A stretch of 64,000 bases of DNA from UBA668 sp041918155 (GCA_041918155.1 JAYRWH010000040.1:1-64000); one strand, 5' to 3'; positions 30,654 to 40,328 are shown, counted from the stretch's first letter. Notes: a model not told the origin generated them from the sequence alone. A program made the numbers and translations.

Positions 30654-31676
30654 ATGACCGACATCGACGTCCTGACCGACGAGTCAGCCCCCGAAGTACC
30701 GCTGCTCGCCGACGAGCCGGCCAAACGCGTCAAGGTGCGCAAGCGCGGCCGGGTCACCAAGTGGCTGGCGATCAGCTGGCTGGTGTTCATCACCATCAGC
30801 GCGATCGGCGCCAACACCATGCCCTACATCCCGCACACGTGCGAGGGCAGCATCTCCACCTGCAGCACCGCGCTCAACGGCGACATCCTCACCAAGCGGC
30901 AGCTTCCTCCGGTGTGGGCGTCATGGGCCGACCCCGTACAGAAGACCCTGCCGGGCAAGCCCACCCACTGGGGCCTGCTCGGCACCGATAGCAACGGCCG
31001 CGACATCTTCGCCCGCTCGATGCTGGGTGCCCGGAACTCGTTGATGATCGCCGGTCTGGCGATCACCGTCGGCCTGGCCATCGGCACCTTCCTCGGGATG
31101 ATCGCCGGCTACTTCCGCGGCTGGGTCGACACCGTCATCGAGAATGTCACCAACGTCATGCTGGCCTTCCCCCCGTTGGTGCTGGCGATCTTCCTCGTGA
31201 CGTTCTTCAACAAGCCCGACTCCACCACGGCGGCTGAATCACGACCACTCTGGCCGATCATCACCGCGTTGGTCGTCCTCTCGATACCCCCGCTGACGAG
31301 GCTCGTGAGGGCCAACACGATTGCGTACGCACAACGCGACTTCGTTGTGGCAGCGCGCAGCGTTGGCGCCACGCGCATCCGGATCCTGTTCAAGGAGATC
31401 CTGCCCAACATCGTTCCCGCGCTCGTGTCGTTCGCCCTCACCGGCATGGCCCTGCTCCTCATCGCCGAAGGTGGCCTCGCCTTCCTCGGCCTATCCGTGG
31501 AGCTGCCGATCCCCACCTGGGGCCGGATGATCTCCGACGGCGTCGATCCACTCCGAGCCGGGGCGTGGTGGGTGTCGCTGATGCCCGCGTTCGTGATGTT
31601 CCTCACCTTGTTGTCGATCAACTTGCTCGGCGACGTGCTCGCCCAGCGCTTCAACACTCGGGAGGCAATCGCATGA
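30654..31676 (+). CDS. ABC peptide importer permease (DppC type)
   Basis: The 340-aa protein is the second permease. It has a polar 40-residue N-terminus, a first helix, an external loop of about 60 residues with two Cys (CEGSISTC), and the core of five helices. WGLLGTDSNGRDIFARSMLGARNS near residue 105 is the conserved OppBC-N-adjacent block. The EAA loop is at DFVVAARSVGATRIRILFKEILPN near 230. Its stop overlaps the start of an 11-codon minigene (ATGA), which leads to the first ATPase. Confidence 0.93.
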   Translation: MTDIDVLTDESAPEVPLLADEPAKRVKVRKRGRVTKWLAISWLVFITISAIGANTMPYIPHTCEGSISTCSTALNGDILTKRQLPPVWASWADPVQKTLPGKPTHWGLLGTDSNGRDIFARSMLGARNSLMIAGLAITVGLAIGTFLGMIAGYFRGWVDTVIENVTNVMLAFPPLVLAIFLVTFFNKPDSTTAAESRPLWPIITALVVLSIPPLTRLVRANTIAYAQRDFVVAARSVGATRIRILFKEILPNIVPALVSFALTGMALLLIAEGGLAFLGLSVELPIPTWGRMISDGVDPLRAGAWWVSLMPAFVMFLTLLSINLLGDVLAQRFNTREAIA

Positions 31677-31708
31677 GCGCAGCCCAGCTCGCGGAGGAGG
31701 CGGCATGA
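31673..31708 (+). CDS. 11-codon minigene between permease and ATPase
   Basis: An ATG overlapping the permease stop opens an 11-aa frame, MSAAQLAEEAA. Its TGA overlaps the ATG of the following ATPase by 4 nt. GGAGGAGG near its 3' end is an excellent Shine-Dalgarno for the ATPase. It could relay terminating ribosomes from permease to ATPase. It might also be a chance frame, since start overlap is common here. Confidence 0.35.
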   Translation: MSAAQLAEEAA

Positions 31709-32796
31709 GCCCCTCACGCGCTCCCCTGGCGCCCTCGACCATCGTCCAGGCCGCGACCCGCCAGATCGACGGCCCGCTGCTCGAGGTCACCGAGCTGAAG
31801 ACCGCCTTCCGCACCGAGCGGGGGCTGGTCAAGGCGGTCGATGGAGTCAGCTTCTCGCTGCAGCGCGGCCGGTCGCTCGGGATCGTCGGCGAGTCCGGCT
31901 CGGGCAAGACCGTGCTCTCCCGCTCGATCATGGGCCTACTGCCGAAGCTCAACACCGAACGCGCCGGATCGGTGCTCTTCGAAGGCCGCGAGATCGTCGA
32001 TCTGTCGCTGAAGGAACGCCGCAAGGTGTGGGGCAGCGAGATGTCGATGATCTTCCAGGATCCGATGACGTCACTGAACCCCGTGATGCGCATCGGCAAG
32101 CAGATCGGCGAGAGCCTGCGCCTGCACCTCGGTCTCAGCAAGTCCGCCGCTCGCGGCACGGCGCTGAAGCTGCTGCAGGACGTGCGCATCCCCGAGCCGG
32201 AGAAGCGTCTCGACCAGTACGCGTTCGAGCTGAGCGGTGGCATGCGCCAGCGCGTGATGATCGCGTTGGCGATGTCGTGCGGGCCCACTCTGTTGTTCGC
32301 CGACGAACCCACCACCGCCCTCGACGTGACGGTGCAGGCCCAGATCCTCGAGCTCATCGGGGTGCAGCGCGTCGAACGCAACATGTCGCTCATCCTCGTC
32401 ACCCACGACCTCGGCGTAGTGGCCGGGCACACCGACGAGATCATGGTGATGTACGGCGGCCGGGTAGTGGAGAAGGCACCCACCAAGGTGCTCTTCTCCA
32501 ACATGAAGATGCCCTACACCGAGGCCCTGCTGAAGAGCATCCCGCGCATCGAGGACCCCAGCCATACTCGGCTCAACGTGATCCCCGGGCGCCCGCCCGA
32601 TCTCGTCAACCCACCGAAGGGCTGCCGTTTCTCGCCTCGCTGCTCGTTCGTGCAAGACCGCTGCCTGCAGGAGGCGCCCCCGTTGATCACCGCCGAGCAC
32701 CCCGAGCACCTGTACGCCTGCTGGTACCCCGTCGGCTCGCCGCACCACCGCGCCCGCTCCGCCGAGCTCGCGGCCGAGACTGCGGGAGTGCGCTGA
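31705..32796 (+). CDS. ABC peptide importer ATPase (DppD type)
   Basis: The 363-aa protein is the first ATPase of the peptide importer. Walker A is GESGSGKTV, the Q-loop is MIFQDPMTSLNPVM, the signature LSGGMRQRV, Walker B LLFADEPTTALD, and the switch His is in LVTHDLGVV. The C-terminal oligopeptide domain carries the Cys-rich block GCRFSPRCSF...CLQE...C, which binds an iron-sulfur cluster in some relatives. The start is fixed by GGAGGAGG 7 nt upstream. It overlaps the second ATPase start by 1 nt. Confidence 0.94.
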   Translation: MSPSRAPLAPSTIVQAATRQIDGPLLEVTELKTAFRTERGLVKAVDGVSFSLQRGRSLGIVGESGSGKTVLSRSIMGLLPKLNTERAGSVLFEGREIVDLSLKERRKVWGSEMSMIFQDPMTSLNPVMRIGKQIGESLRLHLGLSKSAARGTALKLLQDVRIPEPEKRLDQYAFELSGGMRQRVMIALAMSCGPTLLFADEPTTALDVTVQAQILELIGVQRVERNMSLILVTHDLGVVAGHTDEIMVMYGGRVVEKAPTKVLFSNMKMPYTEALLKSIPRIEDPSHTRLNVIPGRPPDLVNPPKGCRFSPRCSFVQDRCLQEAPPLITAEHPEHLYACWYPVGSPHHRARSAELAAETAGVR

Positions 32797-33809
32797 TGGC
32801 CGGCACCGGCAAGGCCCACCTACGCGGTTCGGACGATGTGATCCTGCGCGTGGAAGACCTCGTGATGGAGTTCCCCGTCGGCCACACCGGGCTGAAGGTG
32901 CACGCGGTCAGCGGCATCAGCTTCGACGTGCTGCGCGGCGAGACGCTCGGCATCGTCGGCGAGAGCGGCTGCGGCAAGAGCACCACCGGCAAGGCGATGA
33001 TGATGCTGCCCAAGCCCACGAGCGGCTCGGTGATGTTCGAGGGGCAGGAACTCACGGCGATGAAGCCGGCCGAGATGCGCGCCGCACGCACGCGCATGCA
33101 GATGATCTTCCAAGACCCGATCTCATCGCTCAACCCGCGGCGCAAGGTCCGCGACATCGTGCGCGAGCCGCTTGCGATCTGGAAGCGCGGCACGGCTCAG
33201 GAGCAGGGTGCCAAGGTCGACGCGCTGCTCGAAGAAGTGGGCATCGACCCCCAAAGAGCGGCCGAGAGCCAGGCCCACCAGTTCTCCGGCGGCCAGTGCC
33301 AACGCATCTCCATCGCCCGCTCCCTGGTGCTCGACCCCACGCTCATCATCTGTGACGAGCCGGTCAGCGCGCTCGACGTGAGTGTGCAGGCCCAGGTGCT
33401 CAACCTGCTCGAGGACCTCAAGGCCAAGCACGGGCTCACCCTCGTGTTCATCGCCCACGACCTCGCAGTGGTGAAGAACATCAGTGACCGCATCCAGGTG
33501 ATGTACCTCGGCAAGATCTGCGAGGTTGCCCCCTCCGATCACATGTATGCCTCACCGGCGCACCACTACACGCGGGTCCTGCTCGACTCGATCCCCGCCC
33601 CCGATCCCGAGATCGCCGTGCACCAGGTGGCGATCCAGGGCGAGCCCCCCTCCCCCGTCGCGCCGCCCGCCGGTTGTCGGTTCAACCCGCGCTGCGGCGC
33701 CGCCGACGACCGCTGTCGCAGGGAGGAACCGCAGCTGCAGGAGGTCGGCCCCGGACATTACGTCGCCTGCCACCACCCCCTCGCCACCCCGGTCACAGTT
33801 CGCACCTGA
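32796..33809 (+). CDS. ABC peptide importer ATPase (DppF type)
   Basis: The 337-aa protein is the second ATPase. Walker A is GESGCGKST, the Q-loop MIFQDPISSLNPR, the signature FSGGQCQRI, Walker B LIICDEPVSALD and the switch His in FIAHDLAVV. The C-terminus has the Cys block GCRFNPRCG with two further Cys, as in its partner. Gln-Cys in place of the usual Gln-Arg after the signature is a small deviation. It ends the operon; the DNA glycosylase that follows has its own promoter. Confidence 0.94.
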   Translation: MAGTGKAHLRGSDDVILRVEDLVMEFPVGHTGLKVHAVSGISFDVLRGETLGIVGESGCGKSTTGKAMMMLPKPTSGSVMFEGQELTAMKPAEMRAARTRMQMIFQDPISSLNPRRKVRDIVREPLAIWKRGTAQEQGAKVDALLEEVGIDPQRAAESQAHQFSGGQCQRISIARSLVLDPTLIICDEPVSALDVSVQAQVLNLLEDLKAKHGLTLVFIAHDLAVVKNISDRIQVMYLGKICEVAPSDHMYASPAHHYTRVLLDSIPAPDPEIAVHQVAIQGEPPSPVAPPAGCRFNPRCGAADDRCRREEPQLQEVGPGHYVACHHPLATPVTVRT

Positions 33810-33833
33810 TCCGGCACGTCCGCGCCTGCCGGG

Positions 33834-33839
33834 TAGCCT
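33834..33839 (+). promoter_or_regulatory. -10 hexamer TAGCCT for the DNA glycosylase
   Basis: TAGCCT is 7 nt before the ATG at 33847, consistent with a leaderless transcript. Confidence 0.5.
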
Positions 33840-33846
33840 GCGGTCG

Positions 33847-34731
33847 ATGGCGCGTGGGGCTGCTCCGGGGGTGCTGAGCGCGTTCCGCTACGGCGCCGGC
33901 GACCTCACCACCCGCCTCGGCGCGGGCGAGTTCTGGCGGGCCACCTACACGCCCGACGGGCCGGGCACCCTGCATCTCGCCTGGCGCGACGGCGCGATGC
34001 AGCCCGAGGCCTGGGGGCCTGGCGCCGACTGGCTCCTCGCGCGAGTGCCGGCGCTCACCGGAGAACTCGATCCCGGCCATCGCTTCACCGAGGGCCATCC
34101 GGCGATCCTCGCCGCCCAGCGCGACCACGATGTCCGCCTCGGCGCCAGTGGCACGCTGTACCACGAGCTGTTGCCCACGGTCCTCGGCCAGCGGATCACC
34201 GCCGGAGAGGCGTTGCGGCAGTGGCGCGACCTCACCCGCGCACTCGGTGTCTCTGCCCCGGGGCCGGCCGATCGGCTCCCCACCGACCTGCGCCTCCCTC
34301 CCGACCCCGAGCGCCTGGCCCAGCAGCCGACCTGGTGGTTCCACCCGCTCGGCATCGAGGTGAAGCGAGCCACGACGCTGAAGGAGATCGCCCGCAGGGC
34401 GCCACGCCTGCACGAGTGGGCTGCGCAGCCGTCAGCCGCGGCGGCCGCCAAGCTGGCCCTGTTGCCGGGCGTCGGCGAATGGACGATCGGGTGCGTACTC
34501 GCGACCGCCTTCGGCGACCCCGACGCCGTCGCCGTCGGCGACTTCCACCTCAAGAACGTCGTCGTGCACGCCCTCACTGGTCGCGCGAGGGGTACCGACG
34601 AGGACATGGTGCGCCTGCTCGCCCCCTACACCCCGAACCGCGGCCGGGCGGTGCGGCTGCTGCTCCTCGCCGGCCACCACGCACCCAAGTTCGGCCCGCG
34701 CCAGACGGTGTTGCCGCTGAGGAAGATGTGA
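33847..34731 (+). CDS. HhH-GPD DNA glycosylase, AlkA/3-methyladenine type
   Basis: The 294-aa protein is a helix-hairpin-helix base-excision repair enzyme. LLPGVGEWTIGCV near residue 205 is the hairpin motif, followed by AVAVGDFHLKN with the catalytic Asp near 232. The N-terminal 100 residues correspond to the beta-rich AlkA-like domain. It lacks the iron-sulfur Cys cluster of MutY/Nth, which favours the alkylation-repair branch. It should remove alkylated purines from DNA. It stands alone between the peptide importer and the envelope locus. Confidence 0.87.
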   Translation: MARGAAPGVLSAFRYGAGDLTTRLGAGEFWRATYTPDGPGTLHLAWRDGAMQPEAWGPGADWLLARVPALTGELDPGHRFTEGHPAILAAQRDHDVRLGASGTLYHELLPTVLGQRITAGEALRQWRDLTRALGVSAPGPADRLPTDLRLPPDPERLAQQPTWWFHPLGIEVKRATTLKEIARRAPRLHEWAAQPSAAAAAKLALLPGVGEWTIGCVLATAFGDPDAVAVGDFHLKNVVVHALTGRARGTDEDMVRLLAPYTPNRGRAVRLLLLAGHHAPKFGPRQTVLPLRKM

Positions 34732-34742
34732 GCGCCAACTGT

Positions 34743-34748
34743 TAGCGT
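34743..34748 (+). promoter_or_regulatory. -10 hexamer TAGCGT, leadered promoter of the mannosyltransferase-like gene
   Basis: TAGCGT lies 28 nt before the ATG at 34777, predicting a leader of about 21 nt that includes GAAGGG. Confidence 0.4.
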
Positions 34749-34776
34749 CTCGCTGCCCTGAAGGGCATGTCACGCC

Positions 34777-36015
34777 ATGACCGACACCGACGCCATCATC
34801 GACGACCCGAGCGAGCTCGACGCCCTCTGGCGCAAGGCCCTCCTACGCTCCGGCATCGCCTACTTGTTCTCCCGCCTCTGTGTCGTGGTGGGCGCGGCGC
34901 TCATTGCCGCCGAGTTGAGGGCCGACGAGAACGTGCGTCTCGCGAACTTCCCTTGGAGCCGCTGGGCCGATCCGCACTACGCCAACAAGGCGATCCCCGG
35001 CAACGCGTTGCGTCCGATGCTCGACGTGCTGACGTCGTGGGACGGCGTCTGGTACCTGCGCTTGGTGCGCAACGGCTACCCCCGTCATGTGCCTACCGGC
35101 ATCACCTACGATGACGTGCAGGCGCGCGCCGCCTTCTTCCCGCTCTACCCGATGCTGGTGCGCGCCGTGGACAGGGTTTTGCCCGGTGGCGACACGATCG
35201 CCGCGCTCTTTGTGAACTTCGTACTCGGGGCGCTGGCGGTGTGGCTCGTCGGGTTGCTCGCCCGCGATCTGTTCGGCATCGACATCGGAGAGCGGGCCAT
35301 GCTGCTCTTCGTCATGTTTCCCGGCAGCTTCGTGCTGTCGTTCGCCTACACCGAGGCACTGTTGCTGGTGCTCGCGGCCGGCTGCCTGCTGTTCTTGCTT
35401 CGCCGCCAGTGGCTGTTCGCGGGCATCCTCGCCGGGCTTGGCACCGCCACCCGCCCCAACGGGATCGCGCTCGTCGCGGCGTGTGCCATTGCGGCGTTGA
35501 TCGCCATCCGTGAGCGACGCGAATGGCGCTCCCTCATCGCAGTCGTGCTCGCCCCCACCGGGTTCGTCGGCTTCCAGCTATGGATCAACCGCCACGCCAA
35601 CGAGCCGTGGGTGTGGTTCCGAGTGCAGACCGAGGCCTGGAGCGAGGGCACCAGTTGGGGCTACACCGCTCTGCACCGCACCGCGAAGGCGTTCATCAGC
35701 CCGCTCACCTCGCCCACCAACGTCATCACCGCAGTGAGTGTGCTCACCCTCGCGCTGTTGTTCTGGCTGATGCACCGTTACCGCCTCCCGGCACCGCTCG
35801 TCGCCTATGTCATGGTGGTGGTGCTCTTGATGCTGATCCCGAACACCGTCACCGCGCGGCCGCGATTCGTCTACACGGCGTTCCCGTTGTTCATCTCCGC
35901 CGCGGCTTGGCTGCAACGCAAGCACCGCGACTGGTGGACCTACATCTTCGCCTCGTGCGCCGCCGGCATTGTCGGCCTCACTGCGCTCTACGGGGCGCTC
36001 GGCGCGATCCCCTGA
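34777..36015 (+). CDS. GT-C mannosyltransferase family protein (PIG-V-like)
   Basis: The 412-aa polytopic membrane protein resembles the PIG-V/mannosyltransferase branch of GT-C enzymes, which use polyprenyl-phosphate-mannose outside the cytoplasm. TSWDGVWYLRLVRNGYP near residue 87 carries the acidic residue expected in the first external loop, and AFFPLYPMLVR near 120 is the next family block. About nine or ten hydrophobic segments follow. It opens the envelope-glycan region and is 35 nt before a polyprenol-phosphate GT2, which has a -10 of its own. Donor and acceptor are inferred only. Confidence 0.82.
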   Translation: MTDTDAIIDDPSELDALWRKALLRSGIAYLFSRLCVVVGAALIAAELRADENVRLANFPWSRWADPHYANKAIPGNALRPMLDVLTSWDGVWYLRLVRNGYPRHVPTGITYDDVQARAAFFPLYPMLVRAVDRVLPGGDTIAALFVNFVLGALAVWLVGLLARDLFGIDIGERAMLLFVMFPGSFVLSFAYTEALLLVLAAGCLLFLLRRQWLFAGILAGLGTATRPNGIALVAACAIAALIAIRERREWRSLIAVVLAPTGFVGFQLWINRHANEPWVWFRVQTEAWSEGTSWGYTALHRTAKAFISPLTSPTNVITAVSVLTLALLFWLMHRYRLPAPLVAYVMVVVLLMLIPNTVTARPRFVYTAFPLFISAAAWLQRKHRDWWTYIFASCAAGIVGLTALYGALGAIP

Positions 36016-36035
36016 GCCGTATCCATCCACTCACC

Positions 36036-36041
36036 TAGGAT
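36036..36041 (+). promoter_or_regulatory. -10 hexamer TAGGAT for the GT2 gene
   Basis: TAGGAT is 9 nt before the ATG at 36051. Confidence 0.45.
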
Positions 36042-36050
36042 GACCACCGT

Positions 36051-36776
36051 ATGATCAGCCCCAGTGAACGCCCCTGCCTGAGCGTGGTGGTGCCCTGTTA
36101 TAACGAGGAAGCCACGATCCTCGACCTCCTCGACCGGGTGATGGCTTCGCCGTGGGTGGCCGAGATCATCGTCGTCGACGACGGGTCCAGCGACCGCTCC
36201 CGTGAGCTGCTGGGGACCTGCACCGACCCGCGTATCCGCGTGATCCTGCAGCCGAGGAATCAGGGCAAGGGCGCGGCGCTGCGCACCGGGTTCTCCCACG
36301 CGACGGCCGACTATGTGATCGTGCAGGATGCAGACCTCGAGTACTCGCCCGAGGAGTTCGGCGTACTGTTGCAGCCGCTCGAATCCGGCGTCGCCGACGT
36401 GGTGTACGGCTCTCGGTTCCTCGGCGGCCGCCCGCACCGCGTCCTGTACTACTGGCACTCGGTGGGCAACAAACTGCTGACCGTCGCCTCCAACATGTTC
36501 ACCGACCTCAACCTCACCGACATGGAGACCTGCTACAAGGCCTTCCGCCGGGAGATCATCCAGTCGATGGAGATCGAGGAGGACCGCTTCGGCTTCGAGC
36601 CCGAGATTACGGCCAAGGTCGCCGCGCGTGGTTGCCGCGTGTACGAAGTGGGCATCTCCTACGACGGTCGCACGTACGCCGACGGCAAGAAGATCGGTTG
36701 GCGTGATGGTGTCCGCGCGTTCGTGTGCATCGTCAAGTACTCCCCGATCAGCCGCCGTTATCTGAACAAGCGCTGA
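36051..36776 (+). CDS. GT2 family glycosyltransferase, polyprenyl-phosphate sugar synthase-like
   Basis: The 241-aa cytoplasmic protein is a GT2 enzyme of the dolichol-phosphate-mannose/glucose synthase group. VVVPCYNEEATI opens the Rossmann-like nucleotide-sugar domain. VVDDGSSDRS, NQGKGAALRTGF and QDADLEYSPEE carry the UDP/GDP-sugar and metal-binding acids. GRTYADGKKIGWRDG near the C-terminus is common in this subgroup. It likely loads a sugar on polyprenyl phosphate for the GT-C enzymes around it. The AftD-like gene starts 3 nt after its stop, so they are co-transcribed. Confidence 0.9.
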   Translation: MISPSERPCLSVVVPCYNEEATILDLLDRVMASPWVAEIIVVDDGSSDRSRELLGTCTDPRIRVILQPRNQGKGAALRTGFSHATADYVIVQDADLEYSPEEFGVLLQPLESGVADVVYGSRFLGGRPHRVLYYWHSVGNKLLTVASNMFTDLNLTDMETCYKAFRREIIQSMEIEEDRFGFEPEITAKVAARGCRVYEVGISYDGRTYADGKKIGWRDGVRAFVCIVKYSPISRRYLNKR

Positions 36777-36779
36777 CCG

Positions 36780-39700
36780 GTGGAGAGCGAGCCGATCACA
36801 CGCACACGCTCGCGCCGGGCGCTCACGTGGTTGGCCGGCCTCGCCTATCTGCCGCTGCTGCTCAGCCAACCCGGTCGCCTCCCCGCGGACACGAAACTGG
36901 GTCTCACCCTCGACCCGGCACGGCTGATGGCATCCTCGCTCCATTCATGGGACACGAGCCAGTTCGCCGGCTGGGTGCCCCACCAGGCGATCAGCTACCT
37001 GTGGCCGTCGGGCCCGTTCTATTGGACGTTCGCGCGGCTCGGCGTCCCGGAGTGGGTGGTGCAACGCCTGTGGGTCGGCAGCGTCCTGTTCCTCGGTGGT
37101 GCCGGCATCTTCTGGTTCGTGCGCCGGCGCGGCTACACGGTGGGCGCAGCACTCGTCGGTGCGCTCATCTACCAACTCAGCCCGTACGTGCTGCCGTACG
37201 CGTCGCGCACCTCGTTGATGCTGCTGCCGTGGGCAGGCCTCGGCTGGTTGATGGGCCTCGCCGAACAGGCCGCCGTGCCCGGTGGGGGGTGGCGCCGTCC
37301 GACGGCCCTATTCGGGCTGGTGATCGCGACCGTCGGCGGCATCAACCTCACCGCAATCGCAATGGTGGCCCCTGCGCCGATCCTGCTGCTGGTGGAGTTG
37401 GCGCGGCGTCGCGAGACAACCGTGCGCCGCTCTCTGCTCACCGCCGCTCGTCTGGGCGCCGTGAGCCTGCTCGGCTCCCTGTGGTGGATGTCGATGCTGG
37501 CGGTGCAGGGCCGTTACGGCGCCAAAGTGCTCGGCTACAGCGAGACGCTCCAGGCGGTGTCGAGCACAAGCACCGCACCGGAGGTGTTGCGCGGCGCGGG
37601 GTACTGGCTGTCGTACGTGCGCCCGGCCTCGGGCCCCAACACCACCGCGGCGATGCGCTACATGACATCGCCATGGCTCATCGCGGTCGGGTTCGTGTTA
37701 CTCGGTGTGTGCCTTGCCACGTTCGTGGTGGTGCGCTTCACAGAGCGCGCGCTCGCAGGAATGCTGTTGGTCGTCGGCCTCGTGCTCGCGGTGAGCGTGC
37801 ATCCGATCACCGATGCGTCGCCACTCATGTCCGGTATTGCGGACGCATCGAGGTCGACCCTCGCGCTGTCGATGCGCAGCAGTACACGCGCGGTGCCGCT
37901 GATCCTGATGGCACTCGCCCTGTGCGCTGCCGCGCTCATCGATGCGACCACCGTTCGTGCCGTGCGCTGGCGGGTGCTGGTGGCGCCGGTGCTCGTCGTG
38001 CTCGTGCTCGCCAATCAACCGGCCCTGTTCACCGGCGAGATCGTCGATCCAGGCCTACTACACGACCAGCGCCCGCCCAGGGAGTGGACCGATGCGGTCG
38101 CCTTCCTCGACGAGGGCGACAGCGAGCAGAGGGTGCTGCAGCTCCCTGGTGTGGAGTTCCAGGTGTACTCGTGGGGCTATACCGTCGACCCTCCGCTGGC
38201 ATGGCTCACCAAGCGTCCTCTCATCACGCGCGACCTCCTGCCCCTCGGCAGCCCCGGGGCCATGGACTTGCTCTACGCGTTCGACGATCGCTTCCAGAAC
38301 GGCACGGCAGAGCCGGCCGCGGTGGCACCCGTGCTGCGCTTCCTCGGGGCCGACACCATCTGGCTCGCTCGCGACACCGACTCGGCCTACTTCAACGCCG
38401 TCTCCCCGGCCGACGTGGCGGCCGTGCTCGACCACACGCCCGACGTGACCGTCGGCGATGCGAACAACGACCACGTGACGCTTTACCACGTCCAAGACCC
38501 CGCACGCATCGCCCGCGCCGCAACGCGCACCGTCGTCGTGTTCGGCAGCGGCGACGGCATCATCGACGCGGCTGCAGCCGGCCTGCTCGACGGGCACGAG
38601 GCCGTACTGTATGCGGCCGACCTCACCGACGCCGAGCTGCAGCAGTGGGGAGACGCCGGGGCGCTGTTCCTCCTCACCGACTCGAACCGCGACCGAGCCC
38701 ACCAATGGCGTGGCTCGCAGGACGTGTGGGGCTTCACCGAGACCGGAGGCCGCGGCAGCGACGTGCTGCGCTTCGACGCTCAGGACGCCCGCTTCCCGGT
38801 TTTCATCGATGAGCGCGCGATCGACGAGACCACGGCAGCACCCGACGGCGGCATCACCGTGCGCGCCACGTCGTATGGCAGCCCGGTGCGCTACCTCCCC
38901 GCTCACCGGCCGGCGATGGCCGTCGACGGCGACCCCCTCACGGCCTGGACGGTGGGCGCCGACGACGGCCCCACCGTGGGCGAGCAGATCCGCCTCTCAC
39001 CGGTCGACGGCCTGCGCATCGTGCAAGCGGCGAGCGATGCACGGATCACCCGCGTCGGCATCGACGACGGTGGCACCCACCGCTCGGTCGATCTGGGCCC
39101 CGAGTCGACGACCGCGGACGGTCAGCGCATTCCTGCCACCGGCGTGGTGACGATCACGATCGAAGCCGTCTCCGGCTCGGGCGAGGTCGGCTTCACCGAA
39201 CTGCTGCCTGATGCCCACCCCGAGACGGTGCGCACGCCCGTGTTGAGGGCGGCACCGGCGAGCGGCCCGTTCGGGGTGGTGCTCACCCGCCTCACCGACC
39301 AGGAGACCCAACTGCGCCGCGCGTTCGCCAGCCCCGCGCTACCCGCGCCGGAGTGGACGGTCTCCGTGCGGATCGACAGCGTGATCGGACGCAGCGGCAC
39401 GATCACCACGGGGTGTACTGCCGAGCTGATCTCCCTCGACGGCGCCGCCGTGCCGCTTCAGCTCACTGCCGAAGACGCAGCAACGCTCTCCACCGGCGCG
39501 GCGGCCACGCTCGGCCCGTGCGAGCAGGCCGCACCGGTCGCCGCCGGCGACCACCTCCTCGTATCGACGGCATCGGATGGCCTGCAGGTCGATCGAGTCG
39601 TACTCGGCAGCGGGCTCACCGACCGCGGCGTGCCGACAACACCCGATGTCGTCATCCACCGGGGCGTCGACACCCACACAGTCACGGTCAGCGACTGCCC

Positions 39701-40328
39701 CGACGGCTGCTGGCTGGTGTTCGGCGAGGGCTACTCGGACGGCTGGTCGGCGTCGTCCGGCGACGCCACGCTGGGCCGCCATCTGCCCGTCAGCGGCGGT
39801 TTCAACGGATGGTGGGTCGCCCCGCACGCCGACGGAGCAGCCACGATCACGCTGCACTGGGCCGGCCAACGACCGATCTGGATCGCACTGGCAATGTCGG
39901 CACTGGCGATCCTGCTGCTGCTCGTCGCCGCTCTGTGGCCGGCACCTCTGGTCACCCGCCGCAGGGCGGTGGCCGGCCCGGTCATCGTCGGCCTCGGCCG
40001 TCGCCAGTCGCTTCGGCACACGGTTCCCGCCGCGACCATCGCCATCGCTGCCGTGGCCGTGGCCGTGTCGCCCCATTGGGCACTGCTGTGCCTCCCCGTT
40101 GCCGTCGTCGCCGTGGCAACGGCACGCACCAGGGTCATCGCGTTGATCGGCGCCGCGGTCGTCGTGCTGAGCGGCCTGGCCATCGCCGCCAAGCAGGCCG
40201 CCAACCACTATCCGGCCGACTTCTTCTGGCCGACCACGTTCGAGTGGTTGCACGCCCGGGTGTTGGCGGCAGCGATTCTCGTCGGCCTCGCCGCGGCTGT
40301 CGGTCGTGACGAGGCACCCGGCCAGTAG
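36780..40328 (+). CDS. aftD: AftD-like alpha-(1->3)-arabinofuranosyltransferase family protein
   Basis: The 1182-aa protein has the architecture of AftD, the branching arabinofuranosyltransferase of mycobacterial arabinan. A GT-C membrane half (residues 1 to about 420, about 11 helices) has an external acidic motif in SWDTSQFAGWVPHQ near residue 58. A large external region of about 600 residues contains beta-rich, carbohydrate-binding-like segments. A final group of four or five helices lies at about 1030-1175. Mycobacterial AftD is longer (about 1400 aa). The GTG start is 3 nt after the GT2 stop. The donor would be polyprenyl-phospho-arabinose, made through DprE1/DprE2, both encoded about 20 kb away. 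Confidence 0.82.
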   Translation: MESEPITRTRSRRALTWLAGLAYLPLLLSQPGRLPADTKLGLTLDPARLMASSLHSWDTSQFAGWVPHQAISYLWPSGPFYWTFARLGVPEWVVQRLWVGSVLFLGGAGIFWFVRRRGYTVGAALVGALIYQLSPYVLPYASRTSLMLLPWAGLGWLMGLAEQAAVPGGGWRRPTALFGLVIATVGGINLTAIAMVAPAPILLLVELARRRETTVRRSLLTAARLGAVSLLGSLWWMSMLAVQGRYGAKVLGYSETLQAVSSTSTAPEVLRGAGYWLSYVRPASGPNTTAAMRYMTSPWLIAVGFVLLGVCLATFVVVRFTERALAGMLLVVGLVLAVSVHPITDASPLMSGIADASRSTLALSMRSSTRAVPLILMALALCAAALIDATTVRAVRWRVLVAPVLVVLVLANQPALFTGEIVDPGLLHDQRPPREWTDAVAFLDEGDSEQRVLQLPGVEFQVYSWGYTVDPPLAWLTKRPLITRDLLPLGSPGAMDLLYAFDDRFQNGTAEPAAVAPVLRFLGADTIWLARDTDSAYFNAVSPADVAAVLDHTPDVTVGDANNDHVTLYHVQDPARIARAATRTVVVFGSGDGIIDAAAAGLLDGHEAVLYAADLTDAELQQWGDAGALFLLTDSNRDRAHQWRGSQDVWGFTETGGRGSDVLRFDAQDARFPVFIDERAIDETTAAPDGGITVRATSYGSPVRYLPAHRPAMAVDGDPLTAWTVGADDGPTVGEQIRLSPVDGLRIVQAASDARITRVGIDDGGTHRSVDLGPESTTADGQRIPATGVVTITIEAVSGSGEVGFTELLPDAHPETVRTPVLRAAPASGPFGVVLTRLTDQETQLRRAFASPALPAPEWTVSVRIDSVIGRSGTITTGCTAELISLDGAAVPLQLTAEDAATLSTGAAATLGPCEQAAPVAAGDHLLVSTASDGLQVDRVVLGSGLTDRGVPTTPDVVIHRGVDTHTVTVSDCPDGCWLVFGEGYSDGWSASSGDATLGRHLPVSGGFNGWWVAPHADGAATITLHWAGQRPIWIALAMSALAILLLLVAALWPAPLVTRRRAVAGPVIVGLGRRQSLRHTVPAATIAIAAVAVAVSPHWALLCLPVAVVAVATARTRVIALIGAAVVVLSGLAIAAKQAANHYPADFFWPTTFEWLHARVLAAAILVGLAAAVGRDEAPGQ

